Counted from the first letter of the stretch, positions 38,971 to 49,200 are shown. The stretch: 64,000 nucleotides of DNA from Flaviflexus huanghaiensis (GCF_014118685.1 NZ_JACFAK010000006.1:1-64000), one strand, 5' to 3'. The notes: generated by a model from the letters alone, not told the origin. Numbers and translations: made by a program.

Positions 38971-39314
38971 TCCAGGTCACGAGAGGCGCGGCCACGAGCA
39001 ACGCTCTGAAGATGAGAGGACTCTCATCCGGGTTTGCTCGTCGGCCTCCTACGGTGCTCAAACACTCGGAAATGAACGTGTCGGCTGAGTATGAGTCCGC
39101 TACAGCACTGTGGGTACGTTCGTCGGGACCTCATGGAGCAGAGGTCGTGTCAGCCCTCTCGCAGCCGACGCCGCGACGACTCGGCAGGGCCGCACTGCAC
39201 AGGCCCCGCGCGAAACGGCCGGCACCGGCATGTGCGCGACTGACCGCGGGGCGGGAACGTCAAGGTTCCCACCCCGCCGACGTCGCCGGAGAATCTCCCG
39301 CCGGCTCCCAATTG
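38971..39314. other. 344-bp gap between perM and sucD
   Basis: No coding region stands out here on either strand. It holds the sucD-side hairpin at 39246-39277 and must contain the perM promoter, which I could not place with confidence. Composition is like the neighbours. Confidence 0.6.
39246..39277 (-). terminator. Terminator after sucCD
   Basis: GCGGGGCGGGAAC (39246-39258) pairs with 39265-39277 apart from one mismatch, closing a 6-base loop. It lies 38 bases beyond the sucD stop on the minus strand. No T-run follows. Confidence 0.7.
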
Positions 39315-40229
39315 TCAGTTGTTAAGGATCTCGCGTGCGAGATTGGCAGTCTCGGTTGGCGTCTTGCCGACGCGGACGCCGACTGCCTCGAGGGCCTCCT
39401 TCTTCGCCTGTGCCGTTCCAGCAGAACCGGACACGATGGCGCCTGCATGGCCCATGGTTTTGCCTTCGGGGGCTGTGAAGCCCGCGACATACCCAACGAC
39501 AGGCTTCGACATGTTGGCCTTGATGAACTCCGCTGCGCGCTCCTCGGCATCGCCCCCGATCTCGCCGATCATGACGACGAGGTCCGTATCCGGATCATCT
39601 TCGAACGCTCGAAGCGCATCGATGTGAGTTGTGCCGACGATAGGGTCGCCGCCGATTCCGATGCAGGTGGAGAACCCAATATCGGACAGCTCGTACATCA
39701 TCTGATACGTGAGAGTGCCCGACTTCGACACGAGACCGATCCGTCCGGGGCCGGTGATGTCGGGCGGGGTGATGCCGACGTTTGACTGACCGGGAGTGAT
39801 AATGCCGGGGCAGTTCGGGCCAATGAGCTGAACGCCCTTCTTATCCGCGTACGAGCGGAACTCGGCCGTGTCGGCGACAGGGATTCCCTCGGTGACGATA
39901 ACGACGAGCCTCATGCCTGCGTCGACAGCCTCGATAACTGCGGCCTTCGTGAAAGCGGGTGGGACGAAGATGACCGAAACATCCGCCCCGGTCGCGTCCT
40001 TCGCCTCGTCGACAGTACCGAAAACGGGAACGTCAACGTGACCTGCCTCGGCGCGACCTGGTCCGACCGGCTCGACGTCGAAGCCGACTGTCTGGCCAGC
40101 CTTCTTCGGGTTTGTGCCGCCGACAATCTTCGTGCCCGCGTTTAACATTCGGGCTGTGTGCTTACGGCCCTCGGATCCGGTGATTCCTTGAACAATGACC
40201 TTCGAGCTGGAGTCGAGAAAAATTGCCAT
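39315..40229 (-). CDS. sucD: Succinyl-CoA synthetase, alpha subunit
   Basis: Substrate-level phosphorylation step of the TCA cycle, with SucC. CoA-binding Rossmann N-terminus ([15 protein letters not shown]), the [10 protein letters not shown] segment and the phosphohistidine His261 in [11 protein letters not shown]. 304 residues. Eleven bases after the sucC stop, so the two are co-transcribed. Confidence 0.96.
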   Translation of the reverse strand: MAIFLDSSSKVIVQGITGSEGRKHTARMLNAGTKIVGGTNPKKAGQTVGFDVEPVGPGRAEAGHVDVPVFGTVDEAKDATGADVSVIFVPPAFTKAAVIEAVDAGMRLVVIVTEGIPVADTAEFRSYADKKGVQLIGPNCPGIITPGQSNVGITPPDITGPGRIGLVSKSGTLTYQMMYELSDIGFSTCIGIGGDPIVGTTHIDALRAFEDDPDTDLVVMIGEIGGDAEERAAEFIKANMSKPVVGYVAGFTAPEGKTMGHAGAIVSGSAGTAQAKKEALEAVGVRVGKTPTETANLAREILNN

Positions 40230-40240
40230 GATGCTACTCC

Positions 40241-41404
40241 CTATGCCGCAATCTCAGCGGCCTTGGCAGCCGCGCCGTCCATCGTTTCCATGATCGTCAC
40301 AAGGGGGTGGGCAGCCTCTTCGAGGATCCGCCGCCCCTCGTCGACATTGTTGCCATCAAGTCGCACAACGAGCGGCTTCGTTGCCGCGTCACCAAGGATG
40401 TCAAGCGCTGCGACGATGCCCTTGGCGACCTCGTCACAGGCGGTGATGCCGCCGAAGACATTGACGAAAACCGAGCGGACATCCGCATCCCCGAGGATGA
40501 CATCGAGTCCGTTCGCCATGACCTCTGCTGACGCACCTCCGCCGATGTCGAGGAAGTTTGCGGGACCGACCCCGTACTGCTCACCGGCGTATGCGACAAC
40601 ATCGAGTGTCGACATGACGAGACCCGCTCCGTTCCCGATGATGCCAACCTGACCGCCGTCGAGCTTGACGTAATTCAGCCCCTTCTCTTTCGCCTTGGCC
40701 TCGAGAGGGTTCTCCGTCTCCCTGTCTTCAAGCTCGGCATGGTGAGGGTGCCGGAAAGCCGCGTTATCGTCGAGGCTCACCTTGCCGTCAAGGGCGAGGA
40801 TCGTTCCGTCGGTTGTCTTGACGAGCGGGTTGACCTCAACGAGCGTTGCATCTTCGTTGACGTACACGTCCCACAGCTTGAGGATGACATCAGCGACCGC
40901 ATCCGCGTCCGCTTCCGGGAAGCCGGCCTCGTCGACGATGTGCCGTGCCATCGCCTCATCGATGCCCTCATCGGGATCGATTGGGACGCGTGCGAGAGCA
41001 TCGGGACGCTCGACCGCGAGCTGTTCAATTTCGACGCCTCCCTCAACCGAGCACATCGCGAGATAGCGGCGCTCAGAACGGTCGAGAAGGATCGAGAAGT
41101 AGTACTCCTCAGCAATATCGGTACCTTCGGCGATCATGACCCGGCGAACGGTGTGGCCCTTGATGTCCATACCCAAGATCTCATCGGCGGCCTGTTCCAC
41201 CTCCTCCGCGGTCCGAGCAAGCTTGACCCCGCCGGCTTTGCCGCGGCCACCGGTTTTCACCTGAGCCTTGACAACGAACAGCTCACTGCCCATGTCTTCT
41301 GCTGCCTCGCGGGCTTCCTGGGGGGTTGTGGCGACGATCCCCGCAAGCACGGGTACACCATGCTTGGCGAAGAGATCCCGAGCCTGGTATTCGAAGAGAT
41401 CCAC
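40241..41404 (-). CDS. sucC: Succinyl-CoA synthetase, beta subunit
   Basis: ATP-grasp subunit that binds nucleotide and succinate. N-terminal [19 protein letters not shown], the [16 protein letters not shown] nucleotide region, EVNPLV Mg site and the [12 protein letters not shown] segment. 387 residues. First gene of sucCD; the 107-bp leader carries a palindrome between plausible promoter elements. GGAGG lies just upstream of the ATG. Confidence 0.96.
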   Translation of the reverse strand: MDLFEYQARDLFAKHGVPVLAGIVATTPQEAREAAEDMGSELFVVKAQVKTGGRGKAGGVKLARTAEEVEQAADEILGMDIKGHTVRRVMIAEGTDIAEEYYFSILLDRSERRYLAMCSVEGGVEIEQLAVERPDALARVPIDPDEGIDEAMARHIVDEAGFPEADADAVADVILKLWDVYVNEDATLVEVNPLVKTTDGTILALDGKVSLDDNAAFRHPHHAELEDRETENPLEAKAKEKGLNYVKLDGGQVGIIGNGAGLVMSTLDVVAYAGEQYGVGPANFLDIGGGASAEVMANGLDVILGDADVRSVFVNVFGGITACDEVAKGIVAALDILGDAATKPLVVRLDGNNVDEGRRILEEAAHPLVTIMETMDGAAAKAAEIAA

Positions 41405-41430
41405 GGAGGAGGTCCTTCCCTTTCACGACA

Positions 41431-41459
41431 AGTGTCTCGACTTCGAGACATCTTGACAA
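41431..41459 (-). promoter_or_regulatory. Putative sucCD promoter with an 18-bp palindrome in the spacer
   Basis: On the minus strand TTGTCA (41459-41454) and GACACT (41436-41431) are 17 bases apart and could be -35 and -10. The palindrome TGTCTCGA-N2-TCGAGACA (41433-41450) fills the spacer and overlaps the -10. A dyad there is the classic site for a repressor. The sequence resembles TCTCGAnnTCGAGA-type sites bound by some MarR-family regulators, but no such gene is adjacent. The start codon is 27 bases downstream of the -10. Confidence 0.5.
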
Positions 41460-41511
41460 CGGTATCAAAACCGCACGTGACGTGCGCCCCAAAAGAGCGA
41501 ATTCGTGCCGC

Positions 41512-43452
41512 TCAAAGCGAAAGCGTCGCGAAGGCGTCGCGCACCGTCTCCGCAAACAAGTCCATTCCGCCATAATCCGGATGAGTCTGGTCGGCCTGGA
41601 GAAGGTGTGGCTCCAGGCTGATCGCCGCGTGCCAATCAGCTACCGCCACATTGGGATAATCTGCGGCGATCTCCCTGATGACGTCGTTCGCCGCATTAAT
41701 GAACGTCGACTGTCCGTAGATCGTCACGAGTACGATCATGCGGTCAGGGCCAAGCATGTCAATCGTGTCGCGAACGATTTGTGGATCTGGGATTCCGGCG
41801 TTCGTCCCGTAGTCGAGGATAACGGCTCGCCGGATCGTCCCATTGTCGAGACCCTCCTGCACGAGAGCAGGCGCCTCGTGCCACTGCCTGTTCGATTTCG
41901 CGATGAAGTTGATGCCGGGGAAGGTGGCCTCGAGGCCACCGGCCGAGGTGACGATAAGCGAGTCGCCAATTGCGGTGATCTCCTCGCCCGTCGGCATCGG
42001 GAACAAGGTCTTGCCGTCCGTCTTGTCTGCCTCGGCTTCCGGTTCCGTCGGAGCCGGGGAATCTGCCGCAGGCTCGACCTGCGCAGCGTCGGGGGCTGCT
42101 GGCGGTGCAGCGGGCTCCTCCCCCTCATCGACCGGACCGACAGGATCCTTGTCTGAAGGGGTCGCGGCCTCTAACCGCTTTTCGTTTTCCTCGATCTCAA
42201 GCTGGACGGAGGACTTGTCGGGGGCGACAGCGACGGCGACACCGGTGCCGACGATCATGAGCACAGTCGACGCCGCGAGTCCGACGTAGATCGGCCTCCG
42301 CGTGAGAAGCCTGTCCCGGACAGAACCGAAGCCCGCCCTGAAGCCGTTGACCCGGATCGGGGTCTCAATGTAGCGGAATGAAAATTCGCAGATACCGGCG
42401 GTGATGGCGACGGCGGCCGCGGAGCGCACCCAGAAGAGTGCGGTGCCGGGGGCCGCGGGCACAAGTAGCCCGACCATGACGAGAATCGGCCAGTGCCACA
42501 GATAAATAGCGTATGACCGGGTTCCGATCCAGTGGAAGACGCGATTTTCGGACGCCCTGGCGAGTCGTGAGCCCGGGGAGATCATGGCGGCGATGACCGT
42601 CAGGGTGAGAATCGAGGAGAGGAAGATACCGCCCCTGTATGCAAGAGCCGACTGGTCCCCGAGGGTGAGCATGAGAACGAATAGTCCAATGAGCGCACCG
42701 ACTCCGGCGACCTGACTCCAGCGGCTCCACCGGCCGGCAAGCCACGTGCCACTGGCGGGGGCCCAAGAGAAGGCGAGGGCAATGCCAAGCGCAAGCCCGA
42801 ACAGGTGCGTATCCGTGCCGTAGTACACGCGTGTCGCGTATTCGGGGATGTATAGGGCAGCCATGAGGATCGCCGAGGCCACTGCAAGTCCAACGCTGAT
42901 ACCGACTCGCAGACGCCATCCCCTCATGAAAACGATGACAAGAATGAAGAGCGGCGGCCAGATGAGGTAGAACTGCTCCTCAACGGCAAGGGACCAGAAG
43001 TTCTTGAATAGCTGCGGGGAGGTCTGGTTGAAGTACGAGCTTCCGTTGGCGATCTCGAGCCAGTTCGACGAGAACGTCAGCGCCCCGAGGACCTGGCGTC
43101 CGATGCCGACGAGGAGGTCCTTGTTAATAAGACCAGCGACCGGTACGACGGTAAGGACGAGAAAGATGAGTGCGGGCAACAGCCTGCGGGCACGGCGTGT
43201 CCAAAAGCCCTTGAGGTTGATGCCCTTTGTCTTCCGCAGTTCGCGTAGCAGGAGGGTCGTGATGAGGAATCCGGAGACGACAAAGAAGACGTCGACTCCA
43301 AGGAAACCGCCGGGCATGGCAGTGGGAGTGATGTGGTAGATCACGACCGCGCCAACCGCCAGTGCTCGCAGACCATCGAGCCCGGCAATGTATCCGCCTG
43401 GATCCGCCATCGGATGGCGCCTGCGCCGGGTATTCGGCTCAGCTACTGTCAC
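41512..43452 (-). CDS. Acyltransferase-3/SGNH fusion (O-acetyltransferase of cell-surface glycans)
   Basis: Membrane acyltransferase of the OafA/YrhL type. The N-terminal part (about 20-390) has ten or so helices and the family start GLDGLRALAVGAVVIYHI with GGFLGVDVFFVVSGFLI. A Pro/Ala/Glu-rich linker (about 410-480) leads to an extracellular SGNH-like domain with AIGDSLIVTSAGG (Ser nucleophile) near residue 490 and a late DYGG/HPDY segment for Asp-His. 646 residues. GTG start with GGAGGA seven bases before it. Likely modifies peptidoglycan or teichoic/surface sugars; the acceptor is unknown. It follows pcrA on the same strand after 81 bp. Confidence 0.87.
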   Translation of the reverse strand: MTVAEPNTRRRRHPMADPGGYIAGLDGLRALAVGAVVIYHITPTAMPGGFLGVDVFFVVSGFLITTLLLRELRKTKGINLKGFWTRRARRLLPALIFLVLTVVPVAGLINKDLLVGIGRQVLGALTFSSNWLEIANGSSYFNQTSPQLFKNFWSLAVEEQFYLIWPPLFILVIVFMRGWRLRVGISVGLAVASAILMAALYIPEYATRVYYGTDTHLFGLALGIALAFSWAPASGTWLAGRWSRWSQVAGVGALIGLFVLMLTLGDQSALAYRGGIFLSSILTLTVIAAMISPGSRLARASENRVFHWIGTRSYAIYLWHWPILVMVGLLVPAAPGTALFWVRSAAAVAITAGICEFSFRYIETPIRVNGFRAGFGSVRDRLLTRRPIYVGLAASTVLMIVGTGVAVAVAPDKSSVQLEIEENEKRLEAATPSDKDPVGPVDEGEEPAAPPAAPDAAQVEPAADSPAPTEPEAEADKTDGKTLFPMPTGEEITAIGDSLIVTSAGGLEATFPGINFIAKSNRQWHEAPALVQEGLDNGTIRRAVILDYGTNAGIPDPQIVRDTIDMLGPDRMIVLVTIYGQSTFINAANDVIREIAADYPNVAVADWHAAISLEPHLLQADQTHPDYGGMDLFAETVRDAFATLSL

Positions 43453-43533
43453 TGCCGCTCCTCCCCTGGTGAGGTCACTCTAGTCCGCACGACACGCCGG
43501 TCGCTCGCGGCACGCCGACCGCCCTTTGACGGC

Positions 43534-46083
43534 TCAGTCCGGCAGACTGAGTGGCGCCATGGCGAGCATGAGACGCTTGGACCTGCCATCGAATTCAATC
43601 GTCGCCACCATGTTCGCACCGCGACCTTCGACCGCACGGACGATGCCAGCACCGAACTTCTTGTGGATGAGGGTATCACCGGGTTTCACGGAGGCGAGAG
43701 CACCGAGCTTCTCCTCTTCCTGCTTCGCCGCCGCAGCCCGCTTCCTCTTCACCTCTTCTGCTTCCGCTGTCTGCTCCGCAGCTCTCGCCGCTTCGGCCGC
43801 TGCAAGCTTTTCGCGATCCTCTGGGCTCAGCGTTTCAGCTGCGGCCGCCTTTTTCGTTTTTCCATCGAGGCGACCGGTGCCGCTGTCGAGCCGACCCGGC
43901 TTGACCGTGCCGCCCGTGCGCGATCCGCCGAAGCTCGGCTTGGAGTAGCGAGGAGCGCTAGAGCGGCGTAGCACGTCAGCCGATGAGTGGGCGCGTCGCC
44001 AGTCGATGAGGCCGTCCGGGATCTCGTCGAGGAACCGGGACGGAGGAAGTTCTTGCGGGGCACCCCACTGGCTGCGCACAGAGGCCCGGGTGATGTAGAG
44101 GTTCTCTCGCGCCCGTGTAAGAGCGACGTACGCGAGGCGGCGCTCTTCAGCGAGTTCGACCGGATCGGCAAGCGATCGCATGTGTGGAAACGTGCCGTCC
44201 TCGAGCCCGGTGACGAAAACGACCGGGAACTCGAGCCCCTTGGCGGTGTGGACCGTCATGAGAGTGATGTCGCCTTCGTCGATGGCATCCCCATCCGGGA
44301 GCTGATCCGTGTCGGAGACGAGGGCGACATGCTCCAGGAAATCGCCGAGCGTCGCGTCAGGATTCGCTTTCTTAAAATCCGCTGCGACGGCGTGGAGCTC
44401 CGCGAGGTTCTCGACTCTCGCTTCATCCTGCGGATCGTCCGAGCGTCTCAGCTCTTCCGTGTAGCCGCTTCCTGCCATGAGAGAATCGAGCACATCTGCC
44501 GGAGCGGAGCCGCTCTCTGCCATGGCGCGCGCCTCCTCGAGGATGGTCCGGAAATCAATGATCGCCTTCTCGGCACGTGGGGTTAACCCCGATACGGGCT
44601 CCCGCGGGTAAGTGGCGGACCCGACGTCGTCGAGTGCCGCACCGAAAGAGATTCCGTGCCGCTGAGCGTGGAGTGCAACCGCATCCTCCGCCTTCGCGCC
44701 GAGGCCCCGTCGTGGCGTGTTGAAAATCCTTCTCATCGCCACCGTGTCGTCTGGATTGGCGACGACCTGAAGGTAGGCGAGTGCGTCCTTGATCTCCTTA
44801 CGCTCGTAGAACCGGGTGCCGCCAATGACACGGTAGGGAATACCCGCCCTGATCAGCATCTCCTCCAGGGCACGCGACTGGGCGTTCGTCCGGTAGAAGA
44901 CAGCGACATCGGACCAGCGCCGGTTCCCGCTGAGTGACTGAAGCTCTTCAACAAGGAACCGCGCCTCATCGTGCTCCGAGTCGGCGACGTAGCCGACAAC
45001 CTTTTCACCCGCGCCGGAATCGGTCCACAAGCGCTTGGCGCGACGGTTCGGGTTGTTCGCGATGACAGCGTTGGCTGCCGTGAGGATGTTCTGTGTCGAA
45101 CGGTAGTTCTGCTCGAGAAGAATCGATTCCGCGTTTGGGTAGTCGTCCTCGAAGGATTCAATGTTTCGGATCGTTGCCCCGCGGAAAGCGTAAATTGACT
45201 GGTCGGCGTCGCCAACAACAGTCAGCTCGCCCATCGACTCTCCCCTGCCCGTCAGCTCACGGATGAGGACGTACTGGGCGTGGTTCGTGTCCTGGTACTC
45301 ATCGACGAGGATGTGGCGGAACCTGCGCTGGTAGTGCTCGAGAATTGCCGGATGAGACTGGAGGAGGCCCACCGTCGTCATGATGATGTCGTCAAAATCG
45401 AGAGCATTCGCGGCCCGCAACCGGTTCTGGTATCCGCGATAGGCGGCCGCGACCGTCACATCCGCCTCATCGTTAATACTCCGGGCGAAGCCATCAGGGT
45501 CAATGAGCTCGTTCTTGAGATCTGAGATCCGCCGCAGGAGCGCCTTCGGCGTGGCGACTCGAGAGTCGATGCCCTCTTCCCTGCACACCTGGTTCATGAG
45601 GCGCAGAGAATCCGCGGAATCGTAGATCGTGAAGGTCGATCTCATTCCCAGCGCGTCGTGCTCCGCTCGGAGAATCCGTACGCACGCGGAGTGGAACGTT
45701 GAAATCCACATGCGGTGAGCGACGGGACCGAGGAGAGACGTCAGCCTCTCCTTCATCTCCTTCGCCGCCTTGTTCGTAAACGTGATGGCGAGGATCTCAC
45801 CCGGTCTGGCCCGTTCGGTTTCGACGAGGTAGGCGATCCGGTGGGTTAACACACGTGTTTTGCCGGAGCCAGCTCCCGCGATGACAAGAAGGGGGCCGCC
45901 CGCGTGAACCACGGCGGCGCGCTGCTCGGGGTTCAACCCCTCGAGCAGTCGGCTCTCGCCCGCGGGAGAACCCTGCGCGTGGCCGTGGACCGAGACGGGT
46001 GCCTCCGGCCGGGCGGCGGCGGTCTGTGCCGCGACCCTCTGCCGAAGGCGATCGAGTGCTGAGAGTGGAGGCTCTGTCGTCAT
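43534..46083 (-). CDS. pcrA: ATP-dependent DNA helicase PcrA/UvrD
   Basis: Superfamily 1A 3'-5' helicase in repair and replication-conflict resolution. Walker A GAGSGKT (70-76) and the SF1 motifs AITFTNKAAKEMKER, VDEYQDTN, GDADQSIYAFRGA, and LTVHTAKGLEF-like MTVHTAKGLEFPVVF are all intact. The C-terminus is a Tudor-like RNA-polymerase-binding segment (LIHKKFGAGIV). 849 residues. The ATG has no clear Shine-Dalgarno; it begins 21 bases after the small membrane protein stop, so coupling is possible. Confidence 0.95.
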   Translation of the reverse strand: MTTEPPLSALDRLRQRVAAQTAAARPEAPVSVHGHAQGSPAGESRLLEGLNPEQRAAVVHAGGPLLVIAGAGSGKTRVLTHRIAYLVETERARPGEILAITFTNKAAKEMKERLTSLLGPVAHRMWISTFHSACVRILRAEHDALGMRSTFTIYDSADSLRLMNQVCREEGIDSRVATPKALLRRISDLKNELIDPDGFARSINDEADVTVAAAYRGYQNRLRAANALDFDDIIMTTVGLLQSHPAILEHYQRRFRHILVDEYQDTNHAQYVLIRELTGRGESMGELTVVGDADQSIYAFRGATIRNIESFEDDYPNAESILLEQNYRSTQNILTAANAVIANNPNRRAKRLWTDSGAGEKVVGYVADSEHDEARFLVEELQSLSGNRRWSDVAVFYRTNAQSRALEEMLIRAGIPYRVIGGTRFYERKEIKDALAYLQVVANPDDTVAMRRIFNTPRRGLGAKAEDAVALHAQRHGISFGAALDDVGSATYPREPVSGLTPRAEKAIIDFRTILEEARAMAESGSAPADVLDSLMAGSGYTEELRRSDDPQDEARVENLAELHAVAADFKKANPDATLGDFLEHVALVSDTDQLPDGDAIDEGDITLMTVHTAKGLEFPVVFVTGLEDGTFPHMRSLADPVELAEERRLAYVALTRARENLYITRASVRSQWGAPQELPPSRFLDEIPDGLIDWRRAHSSADVLRRSSAPRYSKPSFGGSRTGGTVKPGRLDSGTGRLDGKTKKAAAAETLSPEDREKLAAAEAARAAEQTAEAEEVKRKRAAAAKQEEEKLGALASVKPGDTLIHKKFGAGIVRAVEGRGANMVATIEFDGRSKRLMLAMAPLSLPD

Positions 46084-46103
46084 GAGAGTTGTCGAGAGGT
46101 CGC

Positions 46104-46439
46104 TCAGACGAGGACGGCGATGGCGACGTTCACCGCGGTCAAACCTGCAACGCTACCGAAGAAGGCTTTGTCGAGCTCATCCTTACGATTGCCCCAGAAG
46201 ACGAGGCCGGTGACAACGAGGGCCACGACGAGCTTGATACCAATCTTCACATGGTTCACGTCGTAGTCGCCCATCTCAAGCACTCCAACGAGAAGGATGC
46301 CGGTGACGAGTGCGCTCACGGCTCCATGAAGAAGTCCGGCTGGCATGACCCGCTGGCGTAGCCCCGCTAGCGCCGCCCCGAAGACAACAGCCCAGCTGAG
46401 AAGGTGGAGGATGACGAGAACGGAACGCAAAATATCCAT
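46104..46439 (-). CDS. Small four-helix membrane protein
   Basis: 111 residues, mostly hydrophobic, about four helices (residues 5-25, 32-52, 60-80, 88-108). HLLSWAVVFGAALAGLRQR and NHVKIGIKLVVALVV are its distinctive parts. No catalytic motif. An integral membrane protein of similar size often precedes pcrA/uvrD in actinobacteria. Start at 46439 is preferred over an upstream in-frame ATG at 46460 because of the hydrophobic start. Confidence 0.7.
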   Translation of the reverse strand: MDILRSVLVILHLLSWAVVFGAALAGLRQRVMPAGLLHGAVSALVTGILLVGVLEMGDYDVNHVKIGIKLVVALVVTGLVFWGNRKDELDKAFFGSVAGLTAVNVAIAVLV

Positions 46440-46551
46440 ATGTCCTACCCTATCGGGCATGGCAACCGGTCCCGAAATGAGACCTTCGGCCTAGAGAGGA
46501 AGGTGGGGCAGGCCACGACGTGTGAGGTGGCGGTGCCGCAGTAGATGCGAA

Positions 46552-46579
46552 ACAGCGCGCGGCCAAAGCCGCGCGCTGT
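46552..46579. terminator. Strong GC hairpin terminator
   Basis: Perfect 12-bp stem (46552-46563 with 46568-46579) and a CAAA loop, 22 bases beyond the stop of the minus-strand gene at 46602. It isolates that gene from the pcrA unit. Confidence 0.85.
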
Positions 46580-46601
46580 CAGGTCAAGACGGTTGAAGTG
46601 A

Positions 46602-47099
46602 TCAGTAGGTGTCGGTGCGACGTCCCGCTGCGATCTCCTCATTCGTCCGGCTTGTCGAGAGGAAAGTGGCTCCGGCGAGAAGCATCCACACGCCGACGCC
46701 GATGGCGAAGAGGGCAACGCCAAACGACAGGACCGAGGTGAAGAGCGAGGAGCGGAGGAACGAGGCGTTCATCATCGTCGTGCGCTTCTCGCTGTACTCG
46801 GTCGCGAGGTCCTCATCGCCAGCTTCCTCAGCTGCCCGGGCAAGATCACCGAGGGTGGCATAGGTCTCGCCGTCAGTGATGGCGAGCGCGTGCTTCTGGA
46901 TGACCTGCGCCTGCGCGTACGCGGAGATCGGGCCAGCAACCTGGTTGCCTGCCGCGAGGTCAGCATCCTCCGAGACGGTGATGTTCTCTGCCTTGAGCTG
47001 GTCGGCGACGAGGAACCATGCGGTCGCACCCGTGCCGATGAAAAGGACACCGAAGATGAGGGTGACGATGCCGGTGATCTTTGCGAGCTTTGTGTTCAT
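46602..47099 (-). CDS. Two-helix membrane protein of the family often labelled LigA-like
   Basis: 165 residues: a membrane helix at about 9-32, an extracellular loop (QLKAENITVSEDADLAAGNQ, then AYAQAQVIQKHALAITDGETYA), and a second helix at about 122-143. The loop pattern matches a small actinobacterial family that databases mislabel as aromatic ring-opening dioxygenase LigA; there is no dioxygenase motif. Very good ribosome site (AAGGAGG) five to six bases before the ATG, own promoter and strong terminator, so it is a monocistronic, probably well-expressed gene. Function unknown. Confidence 0.8.
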   Translation of the reverse strand: MNTKLAKITGIVTLIFGVLFIGTGATAWFLVADQLKAENITVSEDADLAAGNQVAGPISAYAQAQVIQKHALAITDGETYATLGDLARAAEEAGDEDLATEYSEKRTTMMNASFLRSSLFTSVLSFGVALFAIGVGVWMLLAGATFLSTSRTNEEIAAGRRTDTY

Positions 47100-47202
47100 T
47101 ACTTCCTCCTTGGACAGCGGGTGAGCCGTCCTTCTGCTGTAATGAGCCAGCCCTTGCTTGCCCTCCGGTTCCCAAATCTAGAGACTACGAGGACCTGCAA
47201 CA

Positions 47203-47232
47203 AGTATACAAAAGTTACCGCTACAGCCGCAA
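47203..47232 (-). promoter_or_regulatory. Sigma-70-type promoter of the LigA-labelled gene
   Basis: Minus strand TTGCGG (47232-47227) and TATACT (47208-47203) with 18 bases between, in a locally AT-rich stretch. It would start transcription about 97 bases before the ATG at 47099. Confidence 0.5.
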
Positions 47233-47603
47233 GACCTCAATAGTTGCGCTACCAGCATTTTCGGAAGACGCTGTGCGGATACTCACGTTTCGCGGCATTC
47301 CCGGAGTTATGTTTATACAGTTCAGCCAGACATTTCAGGCCATTTTTTGTATAAGTCGTGAATATTCCGCGCCTGAGGGTGAGAGACGAAGGTCCCAGAT
47401 TTAGGGAATCCTTCCACCTCGCGAATCTATGTAACCTCTCGCCTAACCGAACGCTCCTGGCCCGAGCTGGCGGCCAAACCCGGTATCTATCATTATTCGG
47501 CGAGAGGCTCGCGCGTCGGCACTCCGCTTCCACTCACGTCTTGTCGATTGCGCTAACCGCGACAATCGGCTTAGAGGATGGTCGCGCTGCCAGGCATAGA
47601 CGC

Positions 47604-47639
47604 GGAACCGCCCCCGCGCTGACGTCACGGGGGCGGTCC
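47604..47639 (-). terminator. guaA terminator
   Basis: ACCGCCCCCG (47607-47616) pairs with CGGGGGCGGT (47628-47637); flanking GGA/TCC extend it with a bulge. Located 16 bases past the guaA stop. Confidence 0.75.
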
Positions 47640-47655
47640 GGGTGAGGTAGCGGCG

Positions 47656-49194
47656 CTACTCCCACTCGATTGTGCCGGGCGGTTTCGACGTCACGTCGAC
47701 GACAACACGATTGACGTCAGCGACCGAGTTTGTGATCCGGCTGGAGATTCGGGCGATGACATCGTAGGGAAGGCGCGACCAATCGGCCGTCATCGCGTCC
47801 TCCGAAGAGACAGGGCGTAGAACGATCGGATGGCCATATGTGCGCTGATCGCCCTGGACGCCGACAGAGCGAACGTCAGCGAGAAGGACGACGGGACACT
47901 GCCAAATCTCGGAGTCGAGGCCGGCAGCGGTGAGCTCCTCACGGACGATAAAGTCGGCTCGGCGGAGAATATCGAGTCGGTCACGGGTGACCTCACCGAT
48001 GATGCGGATACCAAGGCCCGGGCCGGGGAACGGCTGGCGGCCGACGATCGCCTCCGGGATGCCGAGGTCTCGACCAACGGCTCGGACCTCATCTTTGAAG
48101 AGCTCCCTCAGCGGCTCGCACAGCTCGAACTCGAGGTCGTCGGGGAGTCCGCCCACGTTGTGGTGCGACTTGATGTTCGCAGCGCCCTCTCCCCCGCCAG
48201 ACTCGACGACGTCGGGGTACAGCGTTCCCTGAACAAGGAATTTGACGCTACCCTCCTCCTCGGAGACGAGCCGCGCGGCACGTTCGAAAGATCTGATGAA
48301 CTCCCGGCCGATGATCTTCCTCTTCTCTTCGGGCTCGGTGACACCGATGAGGGCGTCAAGGAAGATCGCCGAGTCGTCGAGGGTGATAAGTCGCACGCCG
48401 GTTGCTGCGACGAAGTCGCGTTCAACCTGGGCTCGCTCGCCAGCGCGTAGCAATCCGTGATCGACGAAGACACACGTGAGCTGATCGCCGACCGCCTTCT
48501 GAACGAGCGCTGCGGCGACCGCGGAATCGACTCCGCCGGAAAGCGCACAGATGACTTTCTCTTGGCCGATTTGGGCTTTGATCCGGCTGACCTGCTCGTC
48601 GATGATGCTTCCGGTCGACCAGTTTGCGGTGAGTCCCGCGCCCTCGTGGAGGAAACGTTCGATGAGGGCCTGGCCGCCGGGGGTGTGCCGGACCTCCGGG
48701 TGCCACTGAACGCCGTAAAGACGGCGGGCAGGATCCTCAAATGCTGCAACGGGCGACCCGGCCGACGTTGCGGTGACGGTGAAACCTTCGGGGGCGACAG
48801 AGACGGCGTCCCCGTGGCTCATCCACACCGTGGCGGCACCCTGCCCGAGCAGTCCACCCATCAACTCGATGTCAGTATTGCCGTATTCGCGCTCACCGGT
48901 CTTGTCGACTGTGCCACCGAGTGCATCTGCCATCGACTGGAAGCCGTAGCAGATGCCGAGCACCGGCACGCCAGCCTCGAGGATCTCGGGGTCAAGCCGA
49001 GGTGCGCCGTCCTCGTAAACTGAGGCCGGCCCTCCGGAGAGAATGAGTGCGGCTGGCTTCCGAGAGAGGATGTTCTCGGCGGTGATGGAGTGCGGCACGA
49101 TCTCGGAGTAGAAGCCTGCCTCGCGCACTCTTCGGGCGATGAGCTGGGCATACTGGGCACCGTTGTCGACGACGTAAACGGTCTGATGATCCAT
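47656..49194 (-). CDS. guaA: GMP synthase (glutamine-hydrolysing)
   Basis: Converts XMP to GMP with glutamine and ATP. N-terminal class I glutamine amidotransferase: Cys82 in [10 protein letters not shown] and His/Glu in VQWHPEV. ATP pyrophosphatase domain with the P-loop LSGGVDSAV, and the C-terminal dimerisation domain ending in PPGTIEWE. 512 residues. AGGAGAAC before the ATG overlaps the stop region of the upstream DUF3817 gene, so the two are coupled. Confidence 0.96.
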   Translation of the reverse strand: MDHQTVYVVDNGAQYAQLIARRVREAGFYSEIVPHSITAENILSRKPAALILSGGPASVYEDGAPRLDPEILEAGVPVLGICYGFQSMADALGGTVDKTGEREYGNTDIELMGGLLGQGAATVWMSHGDAVSVAPEGFTVTATSAGSPVAAFEDPARRLYGVQWHPEVRHTPGGQALIERFLHEGAGLTANWSTGSIIDEQVSRIKAQIGQEKVICALSGGVDSAVAAALVQKAVGDQLTCVFVDHGLLRAGERAQVERDFVAATGVRLITLDDSAIFLDALIGVTEPEEKRKIIGREFIRSFERAARLVSEEEGSVKFLVQGTLYPDVVESGGGEGAANIKSHHNVGGLPDDLEFELCEPLRELFKDEVRAVGRDLGIPEAIVGRQPFPGPGLGIRIIGEVTRDRLDILRRADFIVREELTAAGLDSEIWQCPVVLLADVRSVGVQGDQRTYGHPIVLRPVSSEDAMTADWSRLPYDVIARISSRITNSVADVNRVVVDVTSKPPGTIEWE

Positions 49195-49200
49195 GTTCTC

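Larger units (their letters stand above)
47100..47655. other. 556-bp gap with AT-richer centre
   Basis: Holds the promoter above and the guaA terminator. The middle (about 47190-47440) is visibly lower in GC than the rest of the window, with runs such as CATTTTTTGTATAAG. An open frame of 94 codons on the minus strand (47249-47533) lacks a ribosome site and any recognisable motif. No tRNA, repeat or riboswitch recognised. Confidence 0.6.

Noticed and set aside
39012-39785. 257-codon plus-strand frame across the perM-sucD gap
   Set aside because: Its second half is antisense to sucD and its first half lacks any domain or ribosome site.
47249-47533. 94-codon open frame on the minus strand in the guaA-upstream gap
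   Set aside because: No ribosome site, no recognisable motif, and it runs across the AT-rich region with uneven composition; more likely chance.
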